64,000 bases of DNA from Brassica napus (taxonomy: Eukaryota > Streptophyta > Magnoliopsida > Brassicales > Brassicaceae): positions 106,192 through 170,191 of the forward strand of contig NW_026014689.1 in the NCBI RefSeq assembly GCF_020379485.1, in the 5' to 3' direction. Under the pieces are notes generated by a model. It saw only the letters and a program-made list of their open reading frames with translations. It had not been told where the DNA came from and did no database searches. Shown one piece after another: positions 12,050 through 22,787 of the stretch (the stretch's first letter is position 1; each line of letters begins with the position of its first letter). Both the position numbers and the translations under genes were made by a program.

Positions 12050-13485
12050 TGATGTTAGGAGTTTTCAAGGCTCCTAAGACAAATGTTGTAGTATAAATGA
12101 TTGTCGAACCAGTTCTGAGGGATATCAAAGCACTGAGAATGCAAGTACTCACTTAATCTAAGTGCAACCAATGATTTAGAAGGGTTTTAAACTATGACTA
12201 AAACTAGAAAGCAATAACAGAATGATACTTTTTTGACTAAAGGAAAAGAGAACTCATGGGTATAGGGATTAGACCTTGGGTGATCAAGTATCGAACTAAG
12301 GATGGCAAATGATCAATCAAACAATCAACCTTAAGCCTAGACACAATTCTAAACAAGCTCTATGTCTAGATGAATGCTCATTTGCTAACATATCTCAAAC
12401 ATCAAATGTCTTTGGTTGAATAATATGAAAGCAATCATTACTAACAAGTCTATTAGCTATCTTAGCATCTTTAACAACAAATGTCTTTGGCAAAGTATAC
12501 TAAAAGCCTAGGAGAGTTGTCTCGGGCATTTCATCGAACACCTTTCGGGTGAGAAATGCCTAAGGATCAACAACTGAGTGGCCAACTCAGAAGATGCATT
12601 ATGATTACTCTACTAGCAAGGAAATATGAATGATCTACACTAAAACATCCTAGAACTAACCTAATCACCCTTAATCTCCCTAACCCATGAATTCAAAAGG
12701 TGATTACTCACTAATCTCCATGATTCCTCTTAAACCCATATTGGATTTCAGATTAATCATGTAGAGAAATAGATAAGAAATCAACAATAACACAAGAACA
12801 TAACAATCAAAATCCAAGAGATTCTTGTGTATTTCTCAATAGATCAAAAGATAAAAGATAATCTGCCACTGGTCGCTACAAAAGATGTTTAAAACATAGG
12901 TTTAGAAAATAAAAACGTGCATAATGAAATGACCAAAATGCCCTTGAGAAATCACAAGTTCGAGCAGAAACAAAACACGGAGCGACCTCAGCCCGTCGCT
13001 CCGACAAGTCGCTCCAGGCTTCGGGAGCGACCTCGCTGTGTCGCTGCGAGAGGTCGCTCCGGGCTCGTTCTGAGCATCTCCGGGTGATGAAAACGCGAGC
13101 GACTTCTCCCTGTCGCTCTGGTATGGTCGCTCTGAGCTTCGGGAGCGACTTCAGCACGTCGCTCTGGAAGGTCGCTCCGAGGTGTAAATGTGTGTCTCCA
13201 GACGTGAAAACGCGAGCGACCTTGTGCAGTCGCTCTGGATGAGTCGCTCCGGGATGTGGTGCACAGCGACCTCATGCCGTCGCTCCGAAAGGTCGCTCCG
13301 GCTGTGCTCGTCCAAAGATCACTCTTTTCACCTCTTTTGAGCTCCAAATAACCTCATGTGGTACTCCAGTACCTAATAGAGACTCATGTATGCAAAATGC
13401 AACCTAAACATGTCTGAATCCTAATCTATATGATGAAAATGCTCATGGATGAATGGATAAAACAATGCAAATATGCAAGATATCA
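12050..13485 (-). repeat. Element F 5' LTR
   Basis: 1436-bp LTR that appears identical to 6538-7972 apart from one A in a run. Contains the second palindromic module (12979-13306). Followed directly by the target duplication GTTCA. Confidence 0.9.
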
Positions 13486-14115
13486 GTTCATAAACAAAGG
13501 GATAGATTGCACAGCAGAATAATAATGTATAAACTTTGTATTACTTAGAAACACGAGATTCAATACACAACTTCTTAACAGTCTCATAGACAATCACTAG
13601 TTCATCCCTAGCATCATCTAACCACACGTTATACAGCCTCTCACTGACCGAGCCTTCACGGCTCCTTGGCTTGACCAGAACCATCCTTAGTTCCTGAAAC
13701 CACAACCAGATAAGCATTAATCATAACCGAGAATAGAACGGATTGATTCTATAATGCTTGGCTTGGTTCCTAGAACTTAGATAAACCTCAGTCAACATAA
13801 TCATAAAACGTATGAACCTACCTACCGTATCCTAAGTCATTCAACCAACCACCCCTTGACTTAGAATCAGATAGACAGTCCAGAATAGATAAACAGAACA
13901 CACGAACAGATCTGGATCGTCCCCAAAGACCAATCCGTCTAACCGGATAGAATCTAGGTGCGACCGGCCAATGGAGTCAGGCTCAATGGCCCAACGGACT
14001 CCCTTACCTGATCCAGCCTTAGGCCTGGATCCAATCGGCCGAGTAAGCCTCAAGCCTAATCCGGAAGGCTTAGCAACAGGTCAGACCTTGCGACTCTACC
14101 TTGGCTTAGACAAAC
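13486..14115 (-). mobile_element. LTR fragment G, right piece
   Basis: Continuation of the LTR split by F. It closely follows the D LTR from about 23060 to 23690 (ACTTCTTAA, CACTGACCGAGCC, TCATTCAACCAACCACCCC, GGACCTTGCGACTC-like text). It stops at CAAACCGTG, where D continues, and a 12-base satellite-like filler plus 18S follows. It is therefore a truncated LTR, not a solo LTR. Confidence 0.75.
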
Positions 14116-14127
14116 CGTGCTGATATG
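14116..14127 (+). other. Satellite-like filler at LTR/18S junction
   Basis: CGTGCTGATATG is the exact satellite core motif, sitting between the LTR fragment and 18S. The first four bases could also belong to the LTR (compare AACCGTG at about 23685), leaving eight bases that neither neighbour explains. Confidence 0.5.
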
Positions 14128-14139
14128 ATTCAACATGGG

Positions 14140-14185
<46 letters not shown>

Positions 14186-14535
14186 GCGGCTTAATTTGAT
14201 TCAACATGGGGAAACTTACCAGGTTCAGACATAGTAAGGATTGACCGAGTGAGAGCTCTTTCCTGATTCTATGGGTGGTGGTGCATGGTCGTTCTTAGTT
14301 GGTGGAGCAATTTCTCTGGTTAACTCCATTAAAGAACGAGACATCAGCCTGCTAACTAGCTACGTGGAGGCATCCCTTCACGACCGGCCTCTTAGAGGGA
14401 CTATGGCCGTTTAGGCCAAGGAAGTTTGAGGCAATAACAGGTCTGTGATGCCCTTTGATGTTCTGGGCCGCACGCGCGCTACACTGATGTATTCAACGAG
14501 TTCACACCTTGGCCAACAGGCCCGGGTAATCTTTC

Positions 14536-14570
<35 letters not shown>

Positions 14571-14578
14571 TTTGGTCA

Positions 14579-14626
<48 letters not shown>

Positions 14627-14814
14627 TGTCCCTGCCCGTTGTACACACCGCCCATCGCTCCTACCGATTGAATGATCCGGTGAAGTGTTCGGATCATGGC
14701 GAAGTGGGTGGTTCGCCGCCTGCGACGTCGCGAGAAGTCCACTAAACCTTATCATTTAGAGGAAGGAGATGTCGTAACAAGGTTTCCATAGGTGAACCTG
14801 CAGAAGGATCATTG
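14127..14814 (+). pseudogene. 18S rRNA 3' fragment (broken, with 21-bp duplication)
   Basis: Clear 3' third of plant 18S: AAAGGAATTGACGGAAGGGC, GCACGCGCGCTACACTGATG, GTACACACCGCCC and the 3' end GTAACAAGGTTTCC to GGATCATTG. A 21-bp piece is present twice (14127-14147 and 14198-14218). The first copy replaces the normal sequence just before AAAGGAATTG. Many changes from the usual sequence are C to T or G to A at CpG sites (ACATGGGG for ACACGGGG, CCATAGG for CCGTAGG, CTGCAGAAGG for CTGCGGAAGG). About 1120 nt of 5' sequence is missing from this piece. Confidence 0.92.
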
Positions 14815-15071
14815 TCGTACCCTGGAAATAGAACGACCTGAGAACGATGAATCATCACTCTCGGTAGGCCGGTTTCTTATTGTGCCTACCGATTCCGTGG
14901 TTATGCGTTCATCCATGCCCAAGACTTCAGTTTTGGTTGGATCGTACGCATAGCTTCCGGATATCACCAAACCCCAGCACGAAAAGTGTCAAGGAAAATG
15001 CAACTAAACAGCCTGCTTTCGCCAACCTGGAGACGGTGTTTGTTCGGAAGCAGTGCTGCAATGTAAAGTCT
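14815..15071 (+). other. ITS1
   Basis: Spacer between 18S and 5.8S. Blocks such as GGTTGGATCGTACGCATAGC, CTTCCGGATATCACCAAACC and AAGTGTCAAGGAAAATGCAA resemble Brassica ITS1 as I remember it, which is the main support for placing the organism in tribe Brassiceae. Confidence 0.85.
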
Positions 15072-15089
15072 AAAACAACTCTCGGCAAT

Positions 15090-15125
<36 letters not shown>

Positions 15126-15233
15126 AAAATGCGATACTTGGTGTGAATTGTAGAATCCCGTGAACCATTGAGTCTTTAAACGCAAGTTGCGCCCCAAGCC
15201 TTCTGGCCGAGGGCACGTCTGCCTGAGTATCAC
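15072..15233 (+). rRNA. 5.8S rRNA, degenerate copy
   Basis: Full-length 5.8S of about 162 nt, from AAAACAACTCTCGGCAATGG to CTGCCTGAGTATCAC. The diagnostic CGATGAAGAACGTAGC and GAATTG...GAATCCCGTGAACC are present. Differences from the usual plant sequence are mostly C/T or G/A at CpG (AACTCTC for GACTCTC, CAATGG for CAACGG, CATTGAG for CATCGAG). Intact in length, but the surrounding unit has no complete 18S, promoter or 25S, so it is probably silent. Confidence 0.88.
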
Positions 15234-15422
15234 AAATCATCGTACCCCCATCCTCTTGAGGATATGGGACGGAAGCTGATCTCCCGTGTGTTACCGCATG
15301 CGGTTGGCCAAAATCTGAGCTAACGAAGCCAGGAGCATCTTGACATGCGCTGGTGAATTCAATTCTCATCATATAGTCAGACGTTCCGGTCCAAAAGGTA
15401 TTGATGACCCGAAGTCCTCAAC
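15234..15422 (+). other. ITS2
   Basis: Spacer between 5.8S and 25S, starting AAATCATCGTACCCCCATCC and ending before GCGACCCCAGG. Brassicaceae-like with CpG decay. Confidence 0.82.
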
Positions 15423-15478
15423 GCGACCCCAGGTAAGGCGGGATCACCCGCTGAGTTTAAGCGGAGGAAAAGAAACAA

Positions 15479-15515
<37 letters not shown>

Positions 15516-15549
15516 AAGCCCAGCTTAAAAATCGGACGTCTTTGGCGTT

Positions 15550-15580
<31 letters not shown>

Positions 15581-15671
15581 ATGGACCAGGCCCAAGTTCC
15601 CTGGAAAGGGGCACCAGAGAGGGTGAGAGCCTTGTCGTGCCTGGACCCTGTCGCACCACTAGGCGCTGTCT

Positions 15672-15705
<34 letters not shown>

Positions 15706-15729
15706 AGGCGGTAAATTCCGTCCAAGGCG
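15423..15729 (+). pseudogene. 25S rRNA 5' fragment (broken)
   Basis: Starts GCGACCCCAGGTAAGGCGGG and continues through TAACGGCGAGCGAACCGGG, GTTCGAATTGTAGTCTGGAG and GGTAAATTCCGTCCAAGGC. A 12-base stretch normally between GTTTAAGC and GGAGGAAAAG is missing. It ends at 15729, where the pol end of element D joins, so more than 3 kb of 25S is lost. Confidence 0.9.
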
Positions 15730-18382
15730 CTTTTTCCATCCTATCTACGATCCGAACCGGCCTTGTTTCCAAAGTTAGGTTCGTACCTAGATCAGATGGT
15801 ATTTCTGGTATTAAGACGTCCGATCCGTCAAGCACTTCCGGAGTTGGGAGACATGGAATACGTCATGGAAGGCTTCCATCTCGGATGGTAAGTCCAACTT
15901 ATATGCCACACTACCCACTCGTTCTATGACTCTGAACGGACCTTGGTATCTTGGATCTAATTTCCTTCTACAAGAAATCCGCACTCTACCTTTAATGGTA
16001 ATCATTTTGAGATAGACCATATCACCCACTGCAAACTCCAGTTCTTTCCTTCATTTGTCAGCGTAATGTTATTGTCTGTCCTGTGCGGCCCTCATCTTGT
16101 CCCGCACGGACTTGATCTTCTCCGTGGTTTCCTCCACGATTTCGGGGCCTATCATGCTGCGCTCCCCCACTTGGGTGCAGCATAACGGTGTCCTGCATGG
16201 TCGTCCATACTGAGCTTCGTATGGCGACATGCCTATACTGGAGTGGAAGCTGTTATTGTAGGCGAACTCCACTAACGGAAAATGCCGTTCCCAGGAATCA
16301 CCCCAATCGAGAACACATGCTCGAAGCATATCCTCCTGCGTCCGTAGTTATTTTCGACTGCCCATCCGTTTGGGGATGATAAGCCGTACTCATGTTCACT
16401 CTTGTTCCTAAAGCTTTCTGAAAAGCTTGCCAGAAGTGAGAAGTGAACCTCGAATCTCTATCCGAAACTATACTTGAGGGTACTCCATGTAGCCTCACAA
16501 TCTCGTCTATGTACTTACTCACATTCCGGTCGACTCCATCAGTCTTTTTGATGGCCAGGAAGTGGGCAGACTTGGTCAGTCGATCAACTATTACCCAGAC
16601 AGCATCATTCCTATTCATAGTCGTGGGAAATCCTGTCACAAAATCCATCTTGATGTGATCCCACTTCCATTCCGGAATAGGTAGGCTCTAAAGCAGTCCA
16701 CTCGGAACTTGTTGTTCGGCCTTGACGAGTTGACACGTAGGACACTTGCCACCCATTCGACCACATCAACATTCATGCGTATCCAATGATAGTATTGTCT
16801 GAGATTATGATACATCTTTGTCACTCCAGGATGGATCGAGAATCTAGACTTGTGAGCTTCCCTAAAGATCTCGTCCTTTAAACTCCTATCATTGGGTATG
16901 CTGATCCGACCATGAACTAAGATCATACCGTCCTTGGCGATTTGATACTCAGTCAGGTCGTTCCGAGCAACCGTCTTCAGGTTCTCGTCCTGATCTTGGG
17001 CCGCTCGGATCTGGGTAAGCAGGTCGGCTCTATTCGCCGCCTCTAAACCCCGTGGTCTGTCCGTTCTGTTCAAAGCATTTAAACGAACAAAGCGTTCCAC
17101 CTCATCCGGCTCGTCCGTTCCGCTTCCGACCACGACGTCTTCTCGCTTTCGGCTCAAGGCGTCGGCCACAAGGTTAGCCTTGCCTGGATAGTAAGTGATG
17201 TCTAGGTTGTAGTCGGCCACGAACTCCATCCACCTCCTCTGCCTTAAGTTTAACTCAGGCTGGGTGAATATATACTTCAGACTTTTATGGTCCGTAAGTA
17301 TCTGGACTTTGGCCCCATATAAATATGATCGCCAAAACTTTAAGGCGAATACTACCGCAGCCATTTCAAGATCATGGGTGGGGTAGTTTCCCTCATGTTT
17401 CTTCAGCTGCCTTGACGCCTAGGCAATGACCTTCCCATGTTGAGTCAACACGCAACCGAGTCCAGTGATGGACACATCCGTGTAGACTTCATAAGGTTGG
17501 TGTGCCTTCGAAAGAACCAGGACGGGCGCGCTAGTCAGCATATCCTTAAGTGCAGAGAAACATCTCGTACACTCATCAGACCATGTGAACTTAACGTCTT
17601 TCCCAGTCAACCGTGTCATAGGTTGAGCCAAGCTTGCAAATCCCTGCACAAACTTTCTATAGTAACCTGTCAGCCCTAGGAAGCTTCTAACTTCTGTGGC
17701 ACTGCGTGGTCGGGGCCAATCCTTGATTGCCCTGATCTTCTATGGATCCACTGTGACGCCCTGGTCAGAAACAATATGACCGAGGAACCCAATACTCTTT
17801 TGCCAAACACTGCACTTGCTGAGTTTAGCAAAAAATTTGTGCTCTCGTAATCGTTCCAGCACGGCTCTCAAATGTTTCCGATGAGATTCCTCGTCCTTGG
17901 AGTAGATCAGGATATCATCAATGAAGATGATCACTGATTCATCCAAGAAGTCCTGGAACACGCTGTTCATCATTTTCATGAATGCAGCAGGTGCATTAGT
18001 CAGACCGAACGGCATCACTACGAACTCGTAATGGTCGTACCTGGTCCTGAATGCTGTCTTCCTAATGTCGTTTGGCTCTATAGGAATCTGATGATATCCC
18101 AAGGCCAAATCGATTTTAGAAAACCACTTAGCTCCTTTCAGCTGATCCAACAGCTCGTCTATCCTGGGTAACGGGTATTTGTTCTTCCCAGTTACCCTGT
18201 TCAACCCTCGATAGTCGATGCACAGACGCATGCTACCATCCTTCTTTTTCACAAAGAGGACTGGTGCACCCCAAGGGGAGCTACTTGTCCGTATGAACCC
18301 CTTGTCAAGCAATTCTTCCAATTGCTTCTTTAGCTCGGCCATCTCGGTCGGAGCCATTCGATACGGACTCTTGGACAGCGGA
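15730..18382 (-). pseudogene. Element D pol: RT, RNase H, integrase, broken
   Basis: Minus strand, read right to left. RT at 18357-17740 has [27 protein letters not shown] and the catalytic [10 protein letters not shown]. RNase H at 17649-16636 has [19 protein letters not shown] and [10 protein letters not shown]. Integrase follows at 16648-16069 with [32 protein letters not shown] and [10 protein letters not shown]. The C-terminal part at 16029-15811 has RKLDPRYQGPFRVIERVG. Reading-frame breaks lie near 17740, 17400, 16640, 16310 and 16050. The coding trace continues to 15730, corresponding to the pre-chromodomain region of A, and is then cut by rDNA. Confidence 0.85.
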
Positions 18383-20660
18383 TGTAATAACCCTCATGAG
18401 AAGATATAATTTTGGTCGAGAAAACTCTTTAAGATCAGTTTGAAGATTGATCGATCAGAATTTAAATAAAAATCGACCCGATAAATTAATGTCTCGACGG
18501 GACTGTCTTGTGGTCGAAAGACCTTCCTTGATAGTTTGGTCGAGTCTTATATATATTTTGGTCGAATTTTTATTAAGCTGAACGAGATTTTCCAAGAGCC
18601 AAAGGACAAGGAATATTTGGTCGAAATATTATTCAGAATTATCAACCAGCTTCCTTAATAATCTTGACCCGTCTAATGCCATAACCTCCTAAGCCAGCAT
18701 GCTTGTTTACTTATCAAGTCACATGTCATGCACCTTCCTGCTTGCTTGCTTATGTAGTAATGGGCACATGCAAGTCACAAGCTGCTTGCTGTGCTTGCTC
18801 ATTATTTCAGTCACATGATTGTCACCAGCTGCTTGCAGCTTTCTTCTTGGGAGGGAAAGGACAGCAGCTTGTTGTTTGGAAGTGCTGAAGTTGCTCTCCA
18901 CATGTCCTTTCTCAGCCTTGCTTCGTGCTGAGTGAAACAATCACCTGAAGCAAATTCTTATGTTATAAAACACCACCTTCTCTCTTCTGGTCGTCCATAA
19001 CCACAAGAAAATCAGAGAGAAACTTTCAGAAAAATCAGAGAGAGAGAAGAGAGAAAATATGAAAGAAAACCATAAGAAAAATTCAGAGAAAATTCTGAAG
19101 AGAGATCTGAGAATGGACGACCCTTCCTAACCCTCCTGTGCCTTGAATCAGTGACTGGGGTGTGTGGAAAAATTAATAGATTGTCTAGAAGATTCATGAG
19201 ATCACTTCACAGCTTAGTAATCAAGTATTAAACCAGTAAGATTTTAAGTCAGTTTGATCAGATCAGTTTTAAGGAAGCTTCATGTCTGATTAAGGCCTAA
19301 GCCATGTTCTGTTTCTTATCTTAAACCTACTGTGGAACCTTTATGCTGCTCAGGTCAGTGTGAGTGAAGATTGAAGGAGAGGATAAGTTGTGTTCACTGA
19401 TCAGTTTAGTATAGCCGGTAAGCCTTAGCTTCTTGCTCTTAGATAAGTTCTGAAAAGAACCGGTTATTGGTTGATGAATAACCTATCTGGATCAGTTTGA
19501 TTAAGGCCTATGTGGATTGTTATTAGTCCAGTTCATGGTCAGCTAGCACCTAAATCATTTAGCTGAAACGATTTGTCTCTGAACCAGACTGAACTGATAG
19601 ATGGATCAGATTATTGTTCTGAAACTTCTTAGCTATTGTTATAGTATGAACCAAACTTAGTCTGAACTAAACATGTTCTGAACTTCCCTTGGTAGCTGTC
19701 CTGAATCATGAACTGCATGGTTGAATCAGTTTTATACAACCGGTCGATTGGAGTGTTTTGTCTTGCTCGGATCAGATGTAATGGAGAGTGGTTGGATCAG
19801 CCAGACATGTCCTGTTGATCTTTCCGAATCTGAAGTGTACCAGTAGTGGAATGTGATTAGCTTGAGCTCGGGTCTAGTCTACCATAGCCAATCTCAAGGA
19901 CTAAAAGGTGAGTCTAGATAGACGTTTGATCAATACTGAATGTAGATGATTGATAGGCTTTGTCTCTTGATAAAATATTGAATTGGTGAGGTGTTTACTT
20001 AATGTAAACACTTATTAAATATTTATGAATGATCATAGAGGTTTATTCCAAACCTTAGTACTTGTTCTCAAGTACTAATGCATTTGTATAGTATTAAATA
20101 TATACGTATAAATCATGTGAAGTCTTATTGTATACTCACGCTCCCGAGAGTTCCCGCATTACCGTGAATTGTTCCTGCAGTACGGAACAAGATCACGAAG
20201 ACACGATGATGGGGTCGCACCCTGGAGACCGTGTAACTGCATGCAGCGTTAGATGTTCGATCTTGGAATATCTAATGGAGATGATGGTTATATTTATTTC
20301 CCTGCTAGGCTCGGTTAGCCTTGGTAGTTTTCCGGGTTTAGTATATATATATATTATAAGTATGAGTGAATGGCGGGTGTGTGGAGATGATGTTTAAGAT
20401 AACATTCACATCGATGGAATGATAGAACTTATATATGTATTTTTATTAGTTATGGAATATATTTCCACTCCATACAAATGAAGTTGATTGCTTGAGATAT
20501 TTTTAATATATGTTGGGGTGCGGGACTAGGCTCACTGAGTAAACTGGTTACTCATGAGTCCTTTGTGATGCAGGTAACCAGTAGACGGGAGCCCTTACTC
20601 TAGGACGAGAAGGAACATTGACCCTGTCATTTCCGGTCATCTACGATCGGGGGTATCACA
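18383..20660 (+). mobile_element. Solo LTR inserted in element D pol
   Basis: 2278-bp LTR from TGTAATAACCC to GGGGGTATCACA, with perfect 5-bp target duplication GCGGA (18378-18382 and 20661-20665). No internal region is present, so it is a solo LTR left by LTR-LTR recombination. A TATAAAA box at 18964-18970 and the late CACTGAGTAAA...GGTTACTCATG...GCAG motif support plus orientation. No coding function. Confidence 0.88.
18964..18970 (+). promoter_or_regulatory. TATA box of solo LTR
   Basis: TATAAAA followed by a C/T- and GA-rich leader (CACCACCTTCTCTCTTCTGG), a typical LTR promoter arrangement. Confidence 0.55.
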
Positions 20661-21257
20661 GCGGAGCTGTCCCTGGTTCCAGTTCAATCAGAAAGGGATC
20701 GGACCTATCAGGGGGGACACCCTGTAGCGCCTGAAACACATCCTGGAACTCGGACACCAACGAATCCTCGCGTGGGTCTAACAGAAAACCAGAACTGTCA
20801 GGCTCTGTAGTTGTAACTGTAGCCAAGAATGACTGACAACCATGTTCCAGCATCCGAATCGCTCGAACTACTGAAACCACTACTTTCTCTTGAGCCTGAC
20901 ACAAACCTTGGTACTCTACCGGGTGAAGTCCATTCTCCAATTGCACACGACCCTTATGGAAATCTAGAGTGGCTCGGTACTTTCCCAACCAATCCATACC
21001 TAAGATCACTTCATGATTCTTTAGGTGGACACAGACCAGATTCACAGGGAAGACCATTCCCTGGATCTGTACTGGGATATTCGACATGAGACCTAGTGAG
21101 TTCATGGCTTGCCCACCGGCCGCCCTCACTATCCCAAAATTATCACCAGCATCCAGACAGAACAGACCCTTTCAGACCAGTCCCGGACTCACAAAACTAT
21201 GTTTAGCCCATGTGTCGAAAAGCACGTGGGTTTTTACCCCACCGACCATGAGGGTTT
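20661..21257 (-). pseudogene. Element D pol: protease and RT start
   Basis: Continues the D pol on the other side of the solo LTR. The part at 21129-20656 reads [37 protein letters not shown] and [17 protein letters not shown], matching the A protease-RT linker. The protease active-site region lies just before it, near 21200, and is frameshifted. By comparison with A the exon begins at 21257, right after a TAG acceptor. Confidence 0.75.
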
Positions 21258-21354
21258 CTATCAGAGACCCCCATCAGAATCCCCTAGACCATTCTAGGTT
21301 CCAGACCAAGCATTACTACTTGAATGTAAAAAAAAAGATAAATTTAGAAATTAC
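21258..21354 (-). other. Candidate gag-pol intron of element D
   Basis: 97 nt on the minus strand, donor G|GTAATTTC at 21354-21353 and acceptor CTGATAG| ending at 21258. T-rich inside, with an in-frame TAA near the start. Donor, acceptor and phase (1) match element A. CTGAT about 20 nt upstream of the acceptor fits a plant branch point. Confidence 0.6.
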
Positions 21355-22787
21355 CAGAGATCGAATCAAAAGATCCGGAAGCTCTGTCGTCTCGTGACAG
21401 TTCATTCACCCTCGGTGTTGTGGTTGGTTTGCCTTAGGACGCCTTGCCTGAGTCTCCATGGCCCTTCCCCTGACTTCCTTGCAGCTTAGGACACTCCGAT
21501 TGGAAATGTCATTGGTGGCCACTATGGAAACAAGTCATCGTGCTGCTTCTACCAGACGGGTCGGTCGAGGACAGTTTTGAACCCCATGGTCCATGCTGCC
21601 ACAACGAACACAAGCCCCCTTGGCCTTCCAGCACTCACCGGGATGGTTCTGTTCACATTTGGAACACGCAGGTCGGCCACCAGAGGTCCTACCTCCGTCC
21701 ACCTGGTCCCATTTTCTCTTTTTATCATTAGTCTTGCCCAATGGGCCAGGCAGTGGCTTAGCCTTAAGCACAGCTTCTTCGGCCAAGTTAGACTCCAACA
21801 AAGCCACCCGTTCCACCTGTTCTCCGACGGTGTTGAAAGTGCGGATGAGCAGTGGGTCTTCAGTTCCGGCCTTAGGCCTCGGATGAACCTACGGACCTGG
21901 ACTGACTCATCCTCCAGCAATCTTCCAAAGAACCATCTGAGTCGGTTGAACTCATCTTCGTACTCCCCCACAGTACTGCGGCCTTGGACCAAATCAAGAA
22001 ACTTAGCTTCCAAACGATCCCAAGCCTCAGCAGGAAAGTATTTGTGGTTGAATTCAACTTCATAATCCGCAAAACTTGTGAGACTTCCATTGGTGCGCTT
22101 GTCCACTGCAAGCCACCAATTATGCGCGTCCTCTTCCAGGAAGTGAACCGCAATGTCTCGCCTGTAATCCTCTAGATAGCGAGTTGATTGGAAATTTTGG
22201 ACCAGCCTACTCCTCCACTCATCTGCCACAACAAGGTCGGTGCTACCTGAGAATTCCTTTGTACCCAATCTGGATAGATGTTGAAGCAAACTCAGATAGT
22301 CAACCTTCTTTACCGACCTTTCCGGTGGATCGATCTCGATCACCTCAACTGCGTCCACAGCTGGACCCGTAGCAATAGGTATAGCCGTAGCTACAGGTGT
22401 AGCTTGACCAACTGATGAATTCACTAGTGGAGTGAACAGCTGAGTCATATCCGCAACCTTGTTACCCATTACTTTCATGGCCTCTAACAAGTCCTCTCGG
22501 GACAGTGCTGCGGGCACGTTGGCTGTTCCCTCGGCCATTTGCTCACGCTGGTCACCATCACGGTTAGTGTTCGAGGATTCTACTTCCTCGTCACTTTCCT
22601 GATGTTGCTGATCTTCTTGTTGCATTCCCGTAAGATTGGCCTGGTCAGTCGGTAACACATACCCGGTGTTAGTCACAGCCGGCTCGGTTGGTAACCCGGA
22701 CAGATTAGCTCCGTCCACGGCCGCTTGACTGGACTGACCGGCCGTTTTCTTATTCCTTCGGGTCTTTCCCGATTTGGTTTTCCCAGC
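21355..22787 (-). pseudogene. Element D gag, frameshifted, no N-terminal ATG
   Basis: Homologous to A gag. In order: basic N-terminus (AGKTKSGKTRRNKK), acidic linker, retrotransposon Gag core ([44 protein letters not shown]) and zinc-knuckle region in a shifted frame (CSKCEQNHPGECWKAKGACV, CGSMDHGVQNC). The frame shifts near 21820. The open frame starts directly after an in-frame TAG at 22790-22788, and the first in-frame ATG is 54 codons inside (22625), so the natural start must come from elsewhere. I place the exon start at 22787, after the acceptor TTAG. Confidence 0.78.

Larger units (their letters stand above)
6538..13485 (-). mobile_element. Element F: non-autonomous Athila-like LTR retrotransposon
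   Basis: Complete 6948-bp insertion flanked by the 5-bp duplication GTTCA (6533-6537 and 13486-13490). It has two LTRs of 1435 and 1436 bp starting TGATGTTAGG and ending GATATCA, a primer-binding site of the TGGCGCCGTTGCC type, a polypurine tract and one gag-protease reading frame, all on the minus strand. Gag resembles Athila-lineage Gag, and that lineage uses this primer site. No reverse transcriptase, RNase H or integrase can be seen, so mobility would need helper enzymes. The LTRs look identical except for one base in an A run, so the insertion is recent. Confidence 0.88.

Noticed and set aside
14127..15729. Fungal repeat-induced point mutation as the cause of C to T changes
   Set aside because: All sequence is plant, and ordinary methylated-CpG decay explains the pattern.
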